A stretch of 64,000 nt of DNA from Streptomyces rubradiris (GCF_016860525.1 NZ_BNEA01000001.1:947501-1011500), one strand, 5' to 3'. Numbered from the stretch's first letter, positions 45,454 to 56,240 are shown. A program made the numbers and translations. Notes: generated from the letters alone by a model not told the origin.

Positions 45454-47070
45454 TCACTCGCCCGGCCGTACGAACACCGTCCGTCCGCCCACCACGGTGC
45501 GCAGGCAGACCGGCAGGTCACGGCCCGGGGTGAGGTCGGGCAGGCCGGGGGTGCCGGAGCGCGGATCGGTGGACCAGCGTGCCACCCGGTCGTCGGGGGC
45601 CTGCACGACGAGCCGGTCGGTGCGCCAGACGGCGTAGTCGGCGGGGGCGCCTGGCACCAGGACGCCCGCGTCGTCCCGGCCCACGGCCCGCCAGCCGCCG
45701 CGGGTGTGCGCGGTGAACGCGGCCCGGACCGAGATCCGGTGCCCGGGGGTCCGGTGGAAGGCGGCGGCCCGGACCGTGCCCCACGGGTCGAGCGGGGTGA
45801 CCGGGCTGTCCGAGCCGAACGCCAGCGGTACTCCGGCGCGCAGCAGCGCGGCGAACGGGTTGAGGGTGCGGGCCCGCTCGGCGCCCAGCCGCCGGGCGTA
45901 CATGCCCTCCTCGCCGCCCCACAGCGCGTCGAAGGCGGGCTGTACGGAGGCGATCAGGCCCAGCTCGGCGAAGGCGGCGACGGTCTCGGGGGTGAGCATC
46001 TCGGCGTGTTCGACACGATGCCGGGCGGCGCGGATCCGGGCCAGGCCCACCTTCTCGGCGGCGGCGCGCACGCCCTCGACCACGGCGGTCACGGCGGCGT
46101 CGCCGATGGCGTGGAAGCCTGCCTGGAGGCCCGCCTCGGTGCAGGCCACCACGTGGGCGGCGACGGCGTCGGCGTCCAGGTAGGCGGTGCCGCGGTGGCC
46201 GGCGTCGGCGTAGGGCTCGTGCAGGCAGGCGGTGTGCGAGCCGAGGGCACCGTCGGCGAACAGGTCGCCGGCGGCACCGGCCGCGCCCAGCTCACGGGCC
46301 CTGGCCACTCCTTCGCCGGCCTGTTCGGCCCAGTAGCCGACCACGCGGGGGCCGGGCAGCTCGGCGGCGAGCCGCAGCAGGCCGGTGAAGTCGTCCTCGG
46401 AGGAGATCGTCGGGCCCCCGCACTCGTGCACGGTGCCGATGCCGAGCGAGGCGGCGTGCGCCAGCGCGGCGCGCTGGGCCTCCTCCCGCTGGGCGGGGGT
46501 GATGGCGCCGAGCGCGGCCTCGCGTACGACGTGATGGGCGTCCCGGGTGAGCGGGGCGTCGTCGCGGGGCACGGCGGCGGGGACCAGGTCCAGCAGGGCG
46601 GTGCTGACGACCGCCGAGTGCACGTCGATGCGGGACAGGTACAGCGGGCGTCCGCCGGTGGCCTCGTCCAGTTCCGCGCGGGTCGGCGGGCGGCCGCCGG
46701 GCCAGCGGGCGGCGTCCCAGCCGTGGCCCAGCAGCACCCGGTCGCCGGGGCGGGCGGCGGCGAACTCACGGACGCGGGCGAGGGCCGCCTCCAGGGAGGG
46801 GGCGCCGGACAGGTCGAGGCCGGTCAGGGCGAGGCCCGTGGCGGTGGTGTGCACATGGGCGTCGGTGAAGGCCGGGGTGACCAGGGCGCCGTCGAGGTCG
46901 ACCACCTCGTCGACGCCGTCGGCGAAGGCGTCGGCTGCGCCCTCGGAGCCGACCCAGGCGACATGGCCCGCCTCCACGACCATCGCCGTCGCGAAGGGGT
47001 CGGCGGGGCTGTGCACCTCGCCGCGGCGGAGCAGGACGGTCTTGGGGGGCTCGGCGGTGCGGTTGCTCAT
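45454..47070 (-). CDS. Amidohydrolase (YtcJ-like, metal-dependent)
   Basis: A 538-residue amidohydrolase-family protein. The metal site starts with TDAHVHTTATGL near residue 71, and further ligands lie in FHAIGDAAV, RHRVEHAEM and FGSDSPVTPLDP. Cytoplasmic, with no signal peptide. YtcJ-type enzymes act on amides or carbamates, but the natural substrate is unknown. The start ATG (MSNRTAEPP) follows GGGAGAAAC at about 10 nt. An Lrp regulator gene lies 89 nt upstream, same strand. Confidence 0.92.
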   Translation of the reverse strand: MSNRTAEPPKTVLLRRGEVHSPADPFATAMVVEAGHVAWVGSEGAADAFADGVDEVVDLDGALVTPAFTDAHVHTTATGLALTGLDLSGAPSLEAALARVREFAAARPGDRVLLGHGWDAARWPGGRPPTRAELDEATGGRPLYLSRIDVHSAVVSTALLDLVPAAVPRDDAPLTRDAHHVVREAALGAITPAQREEAQRAALAHAASLGIGTVHECGGPTISSEDDFTGLLRLAAELPGPRVVGYWAEQAGEGVARARELGAAGAAGDLFADGALGSHTACLHEPYADAGHRGTAYLDADAVAAHVVACTEAGLQAGFHAIGDAAVTAVVEGVRAAAEKVGLARIRAARHRVEHAEMLTPETVAAFAELGLIASVQPAFDALWGGEEGMYARRLGAERARTLNPFAALLRAGVPLAFGSDSPVTPLDPWGTVRAAAFHRTPGHRISVRAAFTAHTRGGWRAVGRDDAGVLVPGAPADYAVWRTDRLVVQAPDDRVARWSTDPRSGTPGLPDLTPGRDLPVCLRTVVGGRTVFVRPGE

Positions 47071-47159
47071 GGCCGACAGTTTCTCCCGGCGCCCGGGAAA
47101 GGCCGCGCCCGGGGCGGGTCCGGGCGGCACCGGAAGCCGGTGCGCCGCGCCGGGCCGGG

Positions 47160-47633
47160 TCAGATCTTCGGCGCGCGGGCCTCGTACGGGGTCGACAGGA
47201 CCACCGTCGTACGGGTCGACACTCCCGCCAGCGAGCGCACGCGGGCCAGGAGTTCCTCCAGTTCGTGCGGGGTGGCCACGCGCACCTTGAGGATGTAGTT
47301 CTCGTCCCCGGCGACGCTGTGGCATGCCTCGATCTCGGGGACGTCGGCGAGGCGGTCCGCGATGTCGTCGGGGGCGCTGGGGTCGAACGGTTTGACCGAG
47401 ATGAACGCGGTCAGCGGCAGCCCGACGGCCTCCGGGTCGACCACCGCGGCGTAGCCGCGGATGACGCCACGCTGTTCCAGCCGGCGCACCCGCTGGTGCA
47501 CGGCCGACGTGGACAGGCCCGTGGCCTTGCCCAGGTCTGTGTAGCTCATCCGCCCGTCCGTGACGAGCAGCTGCACGATCTGACGGTCCAGCTCCTCCAT
47601 GCCGCCAAAACCTACAGTGCGCTTGATCTCCAC
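47160..47633 (-). CDS. Lrp/AsnC-family transcriptional regulator
   Basis: A 157-residue regulator. N-terminal helix-turn-helix (GLSTSAVHQRVRRLEQRGVI) and C-terminal RAM/ligand domain (SVKPFDPSAPDDI to LSTPYEARAP). It probably senses an amino acid. The GTG at 47633 has GAGG 6 nt upstream; ATG at 47600 (MEELDRQ) gives a 146-residue version and is a fair alternative. It is divergent from a small Cys-rich protein gene. Confidence 0.92.
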   Translation of the reverse strand: MEIKRTVGFGGMEELDRQIVQLLVTDGRMSYTDLGKATGLSTSAVHQRVRRLEQRGVIRGYAAVVDPEAVGLPLTAFISVKPFDPSAPDDIADRLADVPEIEACHSVAGDENYILKVRVATPHELEELLARVRSLAGVSTRTTVVLSTPYEARAPKI

Positions 47634-47835
47634 GGATACCTCGCAGACGCGGGCCGTGCCCCGTTCCCCGGAAAATGCGCCGGGACGGGCATCTGCGCGC
47701 GGCATGTGACGAACACCACACGGTCCGGGCGGGCTCCGTGATGTTCTCGTGATTACCGCCGGGACCGGACGGGAAGTGCTTGGTGTGGTCGAGGCCGCAG
47801 TGCCTTTCACGGCCCAGCCTTAGGGGGAGAATCCC

Positions 47836-48270
47836 ATGCAGAGTACCCATCGCCCTGGTCGAACTGTGTCCGCACGGCCGCAGCCGGTCGTCGAGCCCGA
47901 GCCGGAGGGCGTCGAACCCGACGCCTACGACGAGGAACCGGACGCCTACGACACCTTCGAGATGTACCGGGTGATCTGCCCGGACTGCGCACAGCCGATC
48001 GCGCTGCTGGCGGACGAGGAGACCCTGCCGGAGCACGCGCTGTGCGCCTCGCCGTGGAACCCCTTCGGGCTCACGGTGTGCGCGGGCACGGGCCGTCCGG
48101 CGGCCGACGCCCGCCCCGCGGACGAGTCCGTCGAGCCGCAGGAGCAGGACACCGCCCTGCTGCTCACGCTCCCCCAGGGCCTGGACTGGCGGACGCAGCC
48201 CTTCTCGCACGTCGGCGGCCCGGGCTCGCGCCCGATGCGCGTACCGGTGATGCGCGACCAGGCGGCCTGA
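47836..48270 (+). CDS. Small protein with a zinc-ribbon-like Cys set, unknown function
   Basis: A 144-residue acidic protein. Residues 47-85 contain CPDC and two further Cys (ALCASPW, TVCAGTG) that could bind zinc. The N-terminus has repeated DAYD motifs. No known family recognised. A strong GGGGGAG lies about 6 nt before the ATG. Divergent from the Lrp gene. Confidence 0.85.
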   Translation: MQSTHRPGRTVSARPQPVVEPEPEGVEPDAYDEEPDAYDTFEMYRVICPDCAQPIALLADEETLPEHALCASPWNPFGLTVCAGTGRPAADARPADESVEPQEQDTALLLTLPQGLDWRTQPFSHVGGPGSRPMRVPVMRDQAA

Positions 48271-48456
48271 GCCGGCTCACCCCTGCCCGTCTTCCACCCC
48301 GCACCATGGCGCACCGGCTGTCGTGGTGCGGGATCGGCGTGCCCGGGTCCGCCCCGCCCGGCCCGGACGGTTCCGGCGGGACAAGTCGTCGCGATCAAGC
48401 TCTCCGGAGTGCGCAGACGGTCATCGGCCGGCGAACATCCGCCGGTCAACGGTCCA

Positions 48457-48471
48457 CTGACGTATCGTCAG
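48457..48471. promoter_or_regulatory. Perfect 15-bp palindrome, candidate operator
   Basis: CTGACG-TAT-CGTCAG lies in the 286-nt region before a small ORF. The TGACG half-site is typical of TetR-family operators. The cognate regulator is not in the window. Confidence 0.45.
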
Positions 48472-48556
48472 AACGGTGGGGGCGTCGGACGTGTGTGGAC
48501 TGACGCTCGATTCCGCCGGGGGGTGACCTGTCCAGCCGTCGGCGCGTTGCCCGGGT

Positions 48557-48799
48557 ATGACCCCCACGTACCCGGCGACCGGGCGTCAGCGCCGCATCTT
48601 CGTCCCCCGCCCGGCGGAGACGCTTCCGCCGCCCCCGTCCCAGGACCCGCCGATCTACCGCGATCTGATGCGGGCCTGGGCGGACCGGGGCCGCACTCTG
48701 CCGGGCCGCCACGACCCGGAGTGGGCCAGGCTGGCGGCCCCGACGGTCCACCCGGGCCAGTTCAGCGATCTTCTGGGCCCGCCACATGACGGGCGATGA
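48557..48799 (+). CDS. Small hypothetical protein
   Basis: An 80-residue Pro/Arg-rich protein with RIFVPRPAETLPPPP and YRDLMRAWADRGRTLPG. It has no known domain and no Shine-Dalgarno site. Its last 38 nt overlap the end of the convergent acyl-CoA dehydrogenase gene. High third-position GC and the upstream palindrome support it as a real gene, but it remains tentative. Confidence 0.6.
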   Translation: MTPTYPATGRQRRIFVPRPAETLPPPPSQDPPIYRDLMRAWADRGRTLPGRHDPEWARLAAPTVHPGQFSDLLGPPHDGR

Positions 48800-49934
48800 C
48801 CATCCGCTGGATCTGGTTGGTGCCCTCGACGATCTGCAGGACCTTGGCCTCGCGCAGGTAGCGTTCGGCCGGGAAGTCGGCGGTGTAGCCGTAGCCGCCG
48901 AGGATCTGCACCGCGTCCGTGGTGACCTTCATGGCGGTGTCGGTGCAGTGCAGCTTGGCCATGGCGGCCTGCTTGGCGAACGGCCGGCCCGCGTCCCGCA
49001 GCCGGGCGGCGGCGAGGTAGAGCGCGCGGCCCGCCTCGATCTGGGTGGCCATGTCGGCGAGCATGAAGCGCAGGCCCTGGAAGTCGGCGATGGGCCGGCC
49101 GAACTGGCGCCGCTCGACGGCGTAGCGGACCGCCTCGTCCAGGGCGGCCTGGGCGAGGCCGACGGCGCAGGCCGCGATGCCGAGCCGGCCGGAGTCGAGC
49201 GCCGACAGGGCGATGGAGAAGCCCTGGCCCTCCTCGCCGATGCGCCGGCTGTCCGGGACGCGGACGCCGTCGAGGTGCACCTGGGCGGTGGGCGAGCCCT
49301 TCAGGCCCATCTTCCGTTCGGGCGCCGCGCCGCTCAGGCCGGGCGCGTCGCCGGGGACGAGGAAGGCGGTGATCCCGCGCGGGCCGTCCTCGCCGGTGCG
49401 GGCCATCACGGTGTAGAAGTCGGCGATGCCGCCGTGGGTGATCCAGGCCTTGGTCCCGTCGATCACCCACGTGTCGCCCTCTCGGACGGCCTTGGCGCGC
49501 AGGGAGGCGGCGTCGGACCCGGAGGACGGCTCGGACAGGCAGTAGGCGCCGAGCAGGCCGCCGCCCAGCATCGCGGGCAGGTGCTCGACCTGCTGCTGCT
49601 TGCTGCCGTAGGTGGCGAGGGCGTAGGAGGCGAGCGTGTGCACGCTGACGCCGAGGCCGACGGTGAGCCGGGCGGCGGCCAGTTCCTCCAGCACCTGGAG
49701 GTAGACCTCGTACGGCTGGTCGCCGCCGCCGTACTCGGCGGGGTACGGCAGGCCCAGGAGGCCGGACTCGGAGAGCAGGGTGAAGACCTCGCGCGGGAAG
49801 CGTCCCGCGTCCTCCTCCTCCGCGGCCTTCGGCGCGATCTCGCGCTGGGCTATCTCCCGGACGAGGGCGAGGAGATCCTTCGCCTCTTCCGTCGGCAGTT
49901 GACGCTCCACCGGCTGCGGCGCACGGTCGGACAT
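48762..49934 (-). CDS. Acyl-CoA dehydrogenase
   Basis: A 390-residue FAD enzyme of fatty-acid or branched acyl-CoA oxidation. Motifs: AYCLSEPSSGSDAASL (flavin/substrate signature), WITHGGIADFYTV, and QILGGYGYTADFP with IVEGTNQIQR holding the catalytic Glu. The chosen ATG (MSDRAPQ) follows GGGAGGAG; an upstream in-frame start is weaker. Chain-length preference cannot be told. Confidence 0.94.
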   Translation of the reverse strand: MSDRAPQPVERQLPTEEAKDLLALVREIAQREIAPKAAEEEDAGRFPREVFTLLSESGLLGLPYPAEYGGGDQPYEVYLQVLEELAAARLTVGLGVSVHTLASYALATYGSKQQQVEHLPAMLGGGLLGAYCLSEPSSGSDAASLRAKAVREGDTWVIDGTKAWITHGGIADFYTVMARTGEDGPRGITAFLVPGDAPGLSGAAPERKMGLKGSPTAQVHLDGVRVPDSRRIGEEGQGFSIALSALDSGRLGIAACAVGLAQAALDEAVRYAVERRQFGRPIADFQGLRFMLADMATQIEAGRALYLAAARLRDAGRPFAKQAAMAKLHCTDTAMKVTTDAVQILGGYGYTADFPAERYLREAKVLQIVEGTNQIQRMVIARHVAGPEDR

Positions 49935-50151
49935 GGCGTCGGCTCCTCCCTGTTCGGACACCGGCGGCACGGCCCGTGGTGAGGGCGGCTCCGCCTGCTC
50001 GTTCCGCTGTGCCGAGGCGCCCGCTTCCGGGTCTCGGAAGCCTGCTGACCAGCGGCATGCGCTGTGAGTATGCCCGATCGGCGACCTCCCGTCACCAGTT
50101 AACGACCGCTCACTTCAGGATTCCGGCGCGGGTTTCACTCGCCCGTGAAAT

Positions 50152-50192
50152 TGGTCCGCACCATTGACCTACTGGTCTAGTCCTCCTACTGT
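50152..50192 (+). promoter_or_regulatory. Chitinase promoter with two DasR-type operator repeats
   Basis: TTGACC (50164-50169) and TACTGT (50187-50192) form a promoter with a 17-nt spacer. TGGTCTAGTCCT (50173-50184) lies inside the spacer and TGGTCCGCACCA (50152-50163) sits 21 bp earlier, overlapping the -35 by none but adjoining it. This paired 12-bp repeat is the known arrangement at Streptomyces chitinase promoters, where DasR binds. Confidence 0.85.
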
Positions 50193-50259
50193 GCAGCCCA
50201 CGCCTTACCGCGTTCATGCCAATCGGCGCGCTTTCCCCTCCCCCACGAGGAGACACCCG

Positions 50260-51492
<1,233 letters not shown>

Positions 51493-51514
51493 CCCGGTCG
51501 GCCACCCCGGCCGT

Positions 51515-51549
51515 CCGCCCGCCCGTCAGTCGTCCCGGCGGGCGGGCGG
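51515..51549. terminator. Hairpin terminator after chiD
   Basis: CCGCCCGCCCG (51515-51525) pairs perfectly with CGGGCGGGCGG (51539-51549), between chiD and a convergent small gene. Confidence 0.75.
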
Positions 51550-51600
51550 CGGCGCGGGCGACCGGGCCGGCGACGGAAGGCGCCGCTTCGAGGCGTCGGT

Positions 51601-51753
51601 TCAGAGCAGTCCGAGCTGGGTCACGAGCATCGCGAACACCGCGACGAGGACCCAGCCCATGACGTGCTCAAGCAGGTCGGGGCCGTCTTCCTTGGGGCCG
51701 CCGGTGACGGCGCGGGCGGCGGTGGCCGGGTGTGCGGTCATGGTGTCACTCAC
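51601..51753 (-). CDS. Small membrane-anchored protein
   Basis: A protein of about 50 residues with a polar N-terminal half (TAHPATAARAVTGG) and a C-terminal hydrophobic helix (VMGWVLVAVFAMLVTQLGLL). It looks like a tail-anchored small protein of unknown function. The start is uncertain among 51807, 51753 (GTG) and 51741 (ATG); no good RBS decides it. Confidence 0.6.
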   Translation of the reverse strand: MSDTMTAHPATAARAVTGGPKEDGPDLLEHVMGWVLVAVFAMLVTQLGLL

Positions 51754-51852
51754 AGAAATCAGACGTCTACGGAGCAAATCCCCCACCCCTGACGTCCACC
51801 ATGCCACCCGCGTCGGCGTTCGCGACGATGAGCTTGGTCACAGGGCGGCGGC

Positions 51853-53241
51853 TCAGCGCACGCCCACCGCGGCGAGCGCCCTGCGCTGGCGCGGGGTCGG
51901 ACGGGCCGGGAAGTACAGGTAGCAGACCCCTCCGGTGCCGGAGACGACCTTGCCGGAGGCGTTGTACCGCTTCGTCCGCAACCAGATGTTTTCCCATTCG
52001 CGCCGTTTGTAGACGCGCCGCACCTCCTCGTCGCTCGGCGAGGCCGGGTCGTTGGCGATCACGTCCCCGTCGGCCGTGAAGCCGACGACCGTCATCAGGT
52101 GGCCGGCGGTGCCGTAACCGGCCCCGGTCAGCTCGCTCTTGAGGAACGACTGGGACGTTATGGCCGGGATGCCGGCCGCGATCAGCGTCTCCAGGTCGGT
52201 GAGCGAGGAGAGCCGGGTGACCACGCCCTGCAGGCCCGGGAAGGTGGCCGCGTAGGCGGCGTTGAAGGGCCAGTTGCCGCAGCCCGCGTACTGGTGGTCG
52301 TAGGTGTGGCGGGCCGCGTGGCACACCTGTGGGTCGGCGTAGGCCGGGTTCACCCAGGACAGTTGCTCGGGGGTGAGCCGGCCGCCCCAGTACTCGATGA
52401 CCATCTGCGAGGAGGTCGGGCTGCACCAGGCCTCACCGCCGTTGTCGTACTCGGGGTACTGGCCCTTGTGGATCTCCTGCGAGTAGCGCGGGACGGCCAG
52501 TTCCCGGGCGAGGCCGGGGGTGGAGGCCGGGACGGTGAAGCGGTCGGGGACGTCGGAGCCCATCGCGCCCAGCCGCCAGACGGTCGGGGTGAGCCGGGTG
52601 CCGGGCCTGCGGTAGAGGGTCAGGCGCAGCCGGTACGACGTCAGGCGCAGGCCGCTGCCCGGGTCGTCGACGGCGAGGGTGTCGGTCCACACGGTGCTCT
52701 TGCCGTCGCTCTGGCCGTCCACCGAGGTCCGCCGGATGTCCTGGTCGCCGGCCGCCCAGCGACCCAGCACGTACCAGGGCGTGCCGGTGCCGTCGGAGTA
52801 CGTGCCGCGCAGCTCGGCCTGGAGCCAGGTGCCGCCGGGGGTGTGCGCGTTCCAGGAGGCGACGACCTCGGTCGCGGGCACGGTGAGCCGGTGTTCGGGG
52901 CCGGTCCAGGTGGCGTACTCCCAGGCGGCGGTGGTGCCGGTGTGCGGGTCGGTGTAGTCGGTACGGCCTGCGGGGGTGCCGATCACCAGGCCGGGCCGGC
53001 GTCCGGCGACGGCCCGGGTGCCCTCGGCCGTCCCCAGGCGCCAGTCGCGGTACGTGGTCCAGGCGTGGTGGTCGACCGGGCGGGCTTGCGCCGGCGCGGG
53101 GCCGTCGGCGTCGAGGGCGGATCGCGGCGCGGCGGTGGCAGCGGGGGCCGCGGGGCCGGCCACCGTCGCGGTGCCGGCCACGGTCGCGGCGACGGCCGCC
53201 GCCAGAACGGTTCTGCGGGAGGGCTGTTCGGCTCTGCTCAT
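51853..53241 (-). CDS. Tat-exported C39-like cysteine peptidase
   Basis: A 462-residue secreted protein. It begins SRRTVLAAAVAATVAG, a twin-arginine signal. The middle part is beta-rich; the C-terminal peptidase domain has the Cys in EAWCSPTSSQM, the His in GHLMTVVGF and a following VIANDPASP segment, the papain-like C39 pattern. The substrate is unknown. ATG 53241 (MSRAEQPS) was chosen just before the twin-arginine motif. Confidence 0.9.
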   Translation of the reverse strand: MSRAEQPSRRTVLAAAVAATVAGTATVAGPAAPAATAAPRSALDADGPAPAQARPVDHHAWTTYRDWRLGTAEGTRAVAGRRPGLVIGTPAGRTDYTDPHTGTTAAWEYATWTGPEHRLTVPATEVVASWNAHTPGGTWLQAELRGTYSDGTGTPWYVLGRWAAGDQDIRRTSVDGQSDGKSTVWTDTLAVDDPGSGLRLTSYRLRLTLYRRPGTRLTPTVWRLGAMGSDVPDRFTVPASTPGLARELAVPRYSQEIHKGQYPEYDNGGEAWCSPTSSQMVIEYWGGRLTPEQLSWVNPAYADPQVCHAARHTYDHQYAGCGNWPFNAAYAATFPGLQGVVTRLSSLTDLETLIAAGIPAITSQSFLKSELTGAGYGTAGHLMTVVGFTADGDVIANDPASPSDEEVRRVYKRREWENIWLRTKRYNASGKVVSGTGGVCYLYFPARPTPRQRRALAAVGVR

Positions 53242-53394
53242 GGGCGCGACGACCCCCTGGGGTCCGAGTCGGGCTGGTCCGGTGCGGTAACTATGGAGCA
53301 GGCCGTAGCGCGCTGCCAGCACTTCGGCGCACGCCGCGCCAGGAATATTGGTCTCGGCCACTGGCGGCGGGAGCCGGGGGTGTCCCCTTGTCCG

Positions 53395-53424
53395 CGGGCC
53401 CGGGCGGACGGCCGCCCGGGCCCG
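53395..53424 (-). terminator. Terminator of the permease gene
   Basis: A perfect 13-bp stem (53395-53407 with 53412-53424, loop ACGG) just downstream of the minus-strand permease gene. Confidence 0.8.
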
Positions 53425-53430
53425 GCGGGG

Positions 53431-54969
53431 TCAGACCAGGTCCATCGCGGCGACCTCGTCGGGCCGCCCGTAGCTCACCGGTCCCTGGAAGCGGCGGCGG
53501 GCCGTGGCGAACCACCACACCGTGGCGATCAGCAGGACGACGGCGAGCGCGATCGGGGCGTAGTTGAAGGAGTCGACGGTGATCGGCGATGCCTGCGGGA
53601 GCATGAACAGCACGCTGCTGAGCAGGATCCACACCACCGCCAGCCAGCCGATCGGCCTGCCCCAGCGGCCCAGGTGCCAGGGGCCGGGCTGGAAGGAGTC
53701 ACCGAGCCGCAGCCGCAGGAAGATCGGCACGGCGTAGGCGAGGAAGAGGCCGACCACGTTGACGCTGACGATCGCGGTGAACGCCGTGTGCGACCACCAG
53801 CCCGGCACCACCAGCGCCAGCGAGCAGCCGACCGCGAGCCACACCGCCTTCACCGGCGTACGGGTGCGCAGCGAGACCGAGTGCCACCAGCGGGAGCCGG
53901 GCATGGCGCCGTCCCGGGAGAAGGCGAAGATCTGCCGGGTGTTGCTGGTGAGGTTGGCCAGACCGCAGAAGAGCATCGCGCCGATGACGATGAGCAGCAG
54001 CACCTTGGCGGTGCGCAGCCCGAGGCCGTCGATGAGGATCTGGACGGGCGGGGCGGCGGCGCCGGCCACCTTGGCGTAGTCGCCGATGCTGTAGACCAGT
54101 GCCAGCATCAGCACCAGGCCGGCGACCGCCGAACAGGCGATGGCACGGGTGATGCCCTTCGGGGCGCTGACCGTCGCCTGGACGGTTTCCTCGGACATGT
54201 GGAAGCTGCCGTCGAAACCGGTGAACGTCCAGCTGGTGACCAGCAGGCCGAGCATGCCGCCGTAAAGCCCGCTGGTGAAGCCGGTGTTGTTCTCGAAATG
54301 CGTGACAAAGGACGCCGACTGATGCTGGTCGGGTATCACGATGAGTGCGCCCACGATCACGACCAGTCCGATCAGCAGCCACCATACGGAAATGCGGTTC
54401 AGTATGGCGACGAGCTGCACGGTGAAGGTGTTGGCGAGCCCTTGCAGGACGATGATCAGGGCCGTGATCAGCACCGTCTGGTGCGCGGTCGGGTGGTAGG
54501 ACGGCCACTGGAGCTCCACGAACACCTGGATGAAGGTGGCCGCGGCGTATCCGGTGGCGGCCGTGCCGCCGATCTGGCCCACGAAGTTCAGCCAGCCCGT
54601 GAACCAGGACCAGGCGCCCTTGTGCCGCTTGGCGAGTTTACCGGCGGAGAAATAGAGGGCGCCGCTCGTGGGATAGGCGGAGGCGACCTCCGCCATGGCC
54701 GCTCCGATGAGCAGGACCATCACCGAGACGCCGATCCAGCCGAACACGAGAATGCGCGGGCCACCCGCGTTCAGACCGAATCCGAAGGACGAGAAGATTC
54801 CCGAGAGGATATTGATGATGGTGAACGAGATCGCGAAATTGTCGAACGCCTTGAAGCGCCGGGTAAGCTTGCGCGGATAACCCATCGCGTGCAGCGTGGC
54901 GTCGTCGTCGAGCACGACGGCGTCCGCGCCCCGGGCGCGCGCCCGGGCAGTCGACATCCGTTCCGACAC
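53431..54969 (-). CDS. Amino-acid/polyamine permease (APC superfamily)
   Basis: A 512-residue membrane protein with about 12 helices. The APC signature FDNFAISFTIINILSGIF lies near residue 43 and SAYPTSGALYFSAGKLAKR in the helix 2-3 region. It resembles GABA-permease-like transporters. The GTG start at 54969 has AGAAAGG upstream. It is followed on the same transcript side by a hairpin terminator. The upstream gene ends 63 nt away, same strand, and might be co-transcribed. Confidence 0.93.
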   Translation of the reverse strand: MSERMSTARARARGADAVVLDDDATLHAMGYPRKLTRRFKAFDNFAISFTIINILSGIFSSFGFGLNAGGPRILVFGWIGVSVMVLLIGAAMAEVASAYPTSGALYFSAGKLAKRHKGAWSWFTGWLNFVGQIGGTAATGYAAATFIQVFVELQWPSYHPTAHQTVLITALIIVLQGLANTFTVQLVAILNRISVWWLLIGLVVIVGALIVIPDQHQSASFVTHFENNTGFTSGLYGGMLGLLVTSWTFTGFDGSFHMSEETVQATVSAPKGITRAIACSAVAGLVLMLALVYSIGDYAKVAGAAAPPVQILIDGLGLRTAKVLLLIVIGAMLFCGLANLTSNTRQIFAFSRDGAMPGSRWWHSVSLRTRTPVKAVWLAVGCSLALVVPGWWSHTAFTAIVSVNVVGLFLAYAVPIFLRLRLGDSFQPGPWHLGRWGRPIGWLAVVWILLSSVLFMLPQASPITVDSFNYAPIALAVVLLIATVWWFATARRRFQGPVSYGRPDEVAAMDLV

Positions 54970-55032
54970 GGATCGGCCTTTCTCTGGACGGGGACGAGGA
55001 GTGGCAAGAAGGGGCGGGGAGGACGGGCGGGG

Positions 55033-55989
55033 TCAGCCCGGACCCGGGACGGGCAGGCCGCAGGCGCGCCGGGCCCGGGACAGCTGCTCGACGGGGTCCC
55101 CGAAGGCGCTCCACGGCATGCGCGAGGCGTACGGGCCCATCGCCGCGAACACCGCCCGGGCCTCGAACTCGCGCTGGGCCATCACCAGGGCGTGCGCGAG
55201 GTAGGCGAGGTCGAGCACCGGGGTGAAGCGGTAACCGGCCACCGTGGGAAGCCAGTTCTGGTAGATCGCCAGCGCGGTGGAGCGCCACTGGGGCTGTTCC
55301 CAGACCCGGTCGGCGAGCAGCTGGGTGGGGTTGTAGCTCTCCACCAGGGCCACCAGGGGCAGCAGCCGCAGGGGGGAGTCGGCGGGGGCCCGCTGACTGA
55401 GGAAGGCGGCGACGTCCCAGGCGGCGGTGACCGAGCCGCCGTGGCGGGTGAAGAAGCAGGACAGGAAGCGGTGGTGGGCCTCCCGGTGCCAGGGGTCCAG
55501 GGACAGGATGTGCGCGAACAGCCGCCAGGGACCCGGCGGGGAGGTGAGCAGGCCCTTCGGGGCCGGGTCGCGCAGCCGGTGCAGCCGGGCCATGGAGAGC
55601 CGGGCGACCCAGGGCGTGGGGTCGGCGGGGGCCGCCTCGGCGGCCCGGTCGCAGGCGGCCAGCGCTATCCGCTCCAGCGCCTCGGCGCGCTCGTCGCGCG
55701 CGTCGGCGGCCCGCAGGGCCCGCTGCACGGCCACCCGCGCCCACATCAGCGCGGCCTCGGGGGTCGGCTCCTCGGCGAGCCAGCGCTCCACCAGATCGGT
55801 GCCGGCCGCCTCGGAGGCGAGCACCAGCGAGCGGTGGGCGCGCAGGCCGAAGTCGGTACGGGTCTCGGCGAGGGCCTCGTCGGCGGACCGGTAGCGCCCG
55901 GCTCGCACGTCGACGCAGACACGCGCCAGCACCCGGTCGTCGGCCGCCGGATGCCACACATAGTGCCCTTCGAATAAGTCCGCGGCCAT
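55033..55989 (-). CDS. Uncharacterised helical protein
   Basis: A 318-residue soluble protein, Ala/Arg/Trp-rich, with TPR-like helices (WHREAHHRFLSCFFTRHGGS and similar). No catalytic motif seen and no family recognised. ATG 55989 (MAADLFEGHY) was chosen because codon bias falls sharply upstream; ATG 56106 has AAGG in place and would add 39 residues. It precedes the permease gene by 63 nt on the same strand. Confidence 0.78.
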   Translation of the reverse strand: MAADLFEGHYVWHPAADDRVLARVCVDVRAGRYRSADEALAETRTDFGLRAHRSLVLASEAAGTDLVERWLAEEPTPEAALMWARVAVQRALRAADARDERAEALERIALAACDRAAEAAPADPTPWVARLSMARLHRLRDPAPKGLLTSPPGPWRLFAHILSLDPWHREAHHRFLSCFFTRHGGSVTAAWDVAAFLSQRAPADSPLRLLPLVALVESYNPTQLLADRVWEQPQWRSTALAIYQNWLPTVAGYRFTPVLDLAYLAHALVMAQREFEARAVFAAMGPYASRMPWSAFGDPVEQLSRARRACGLPVPGPG

Positions 55990-56240
55990 ATCCCCCTGCC
56001 CGTCACCGTGCGACGCATCACGTTGCGCAGGAGGCACCTTACTCAGCGTGGGCCACACCCGGAACGCTGAATTCGACATATCGGTCAGCGGATTCGGATT
56101 GTTCATCGACGCCTTCGACTGGCCCGCGGCCGGTGATTCAAGGCGGGACGTTTTCCCCGCGGCCACTCCCGTCGGTGCTCGTCGGCTTCCGGCGGCCGGC
56201 CCTCGCAGACTGCCGCCCCCGCCCTGCGCCGGGCCCGCCA

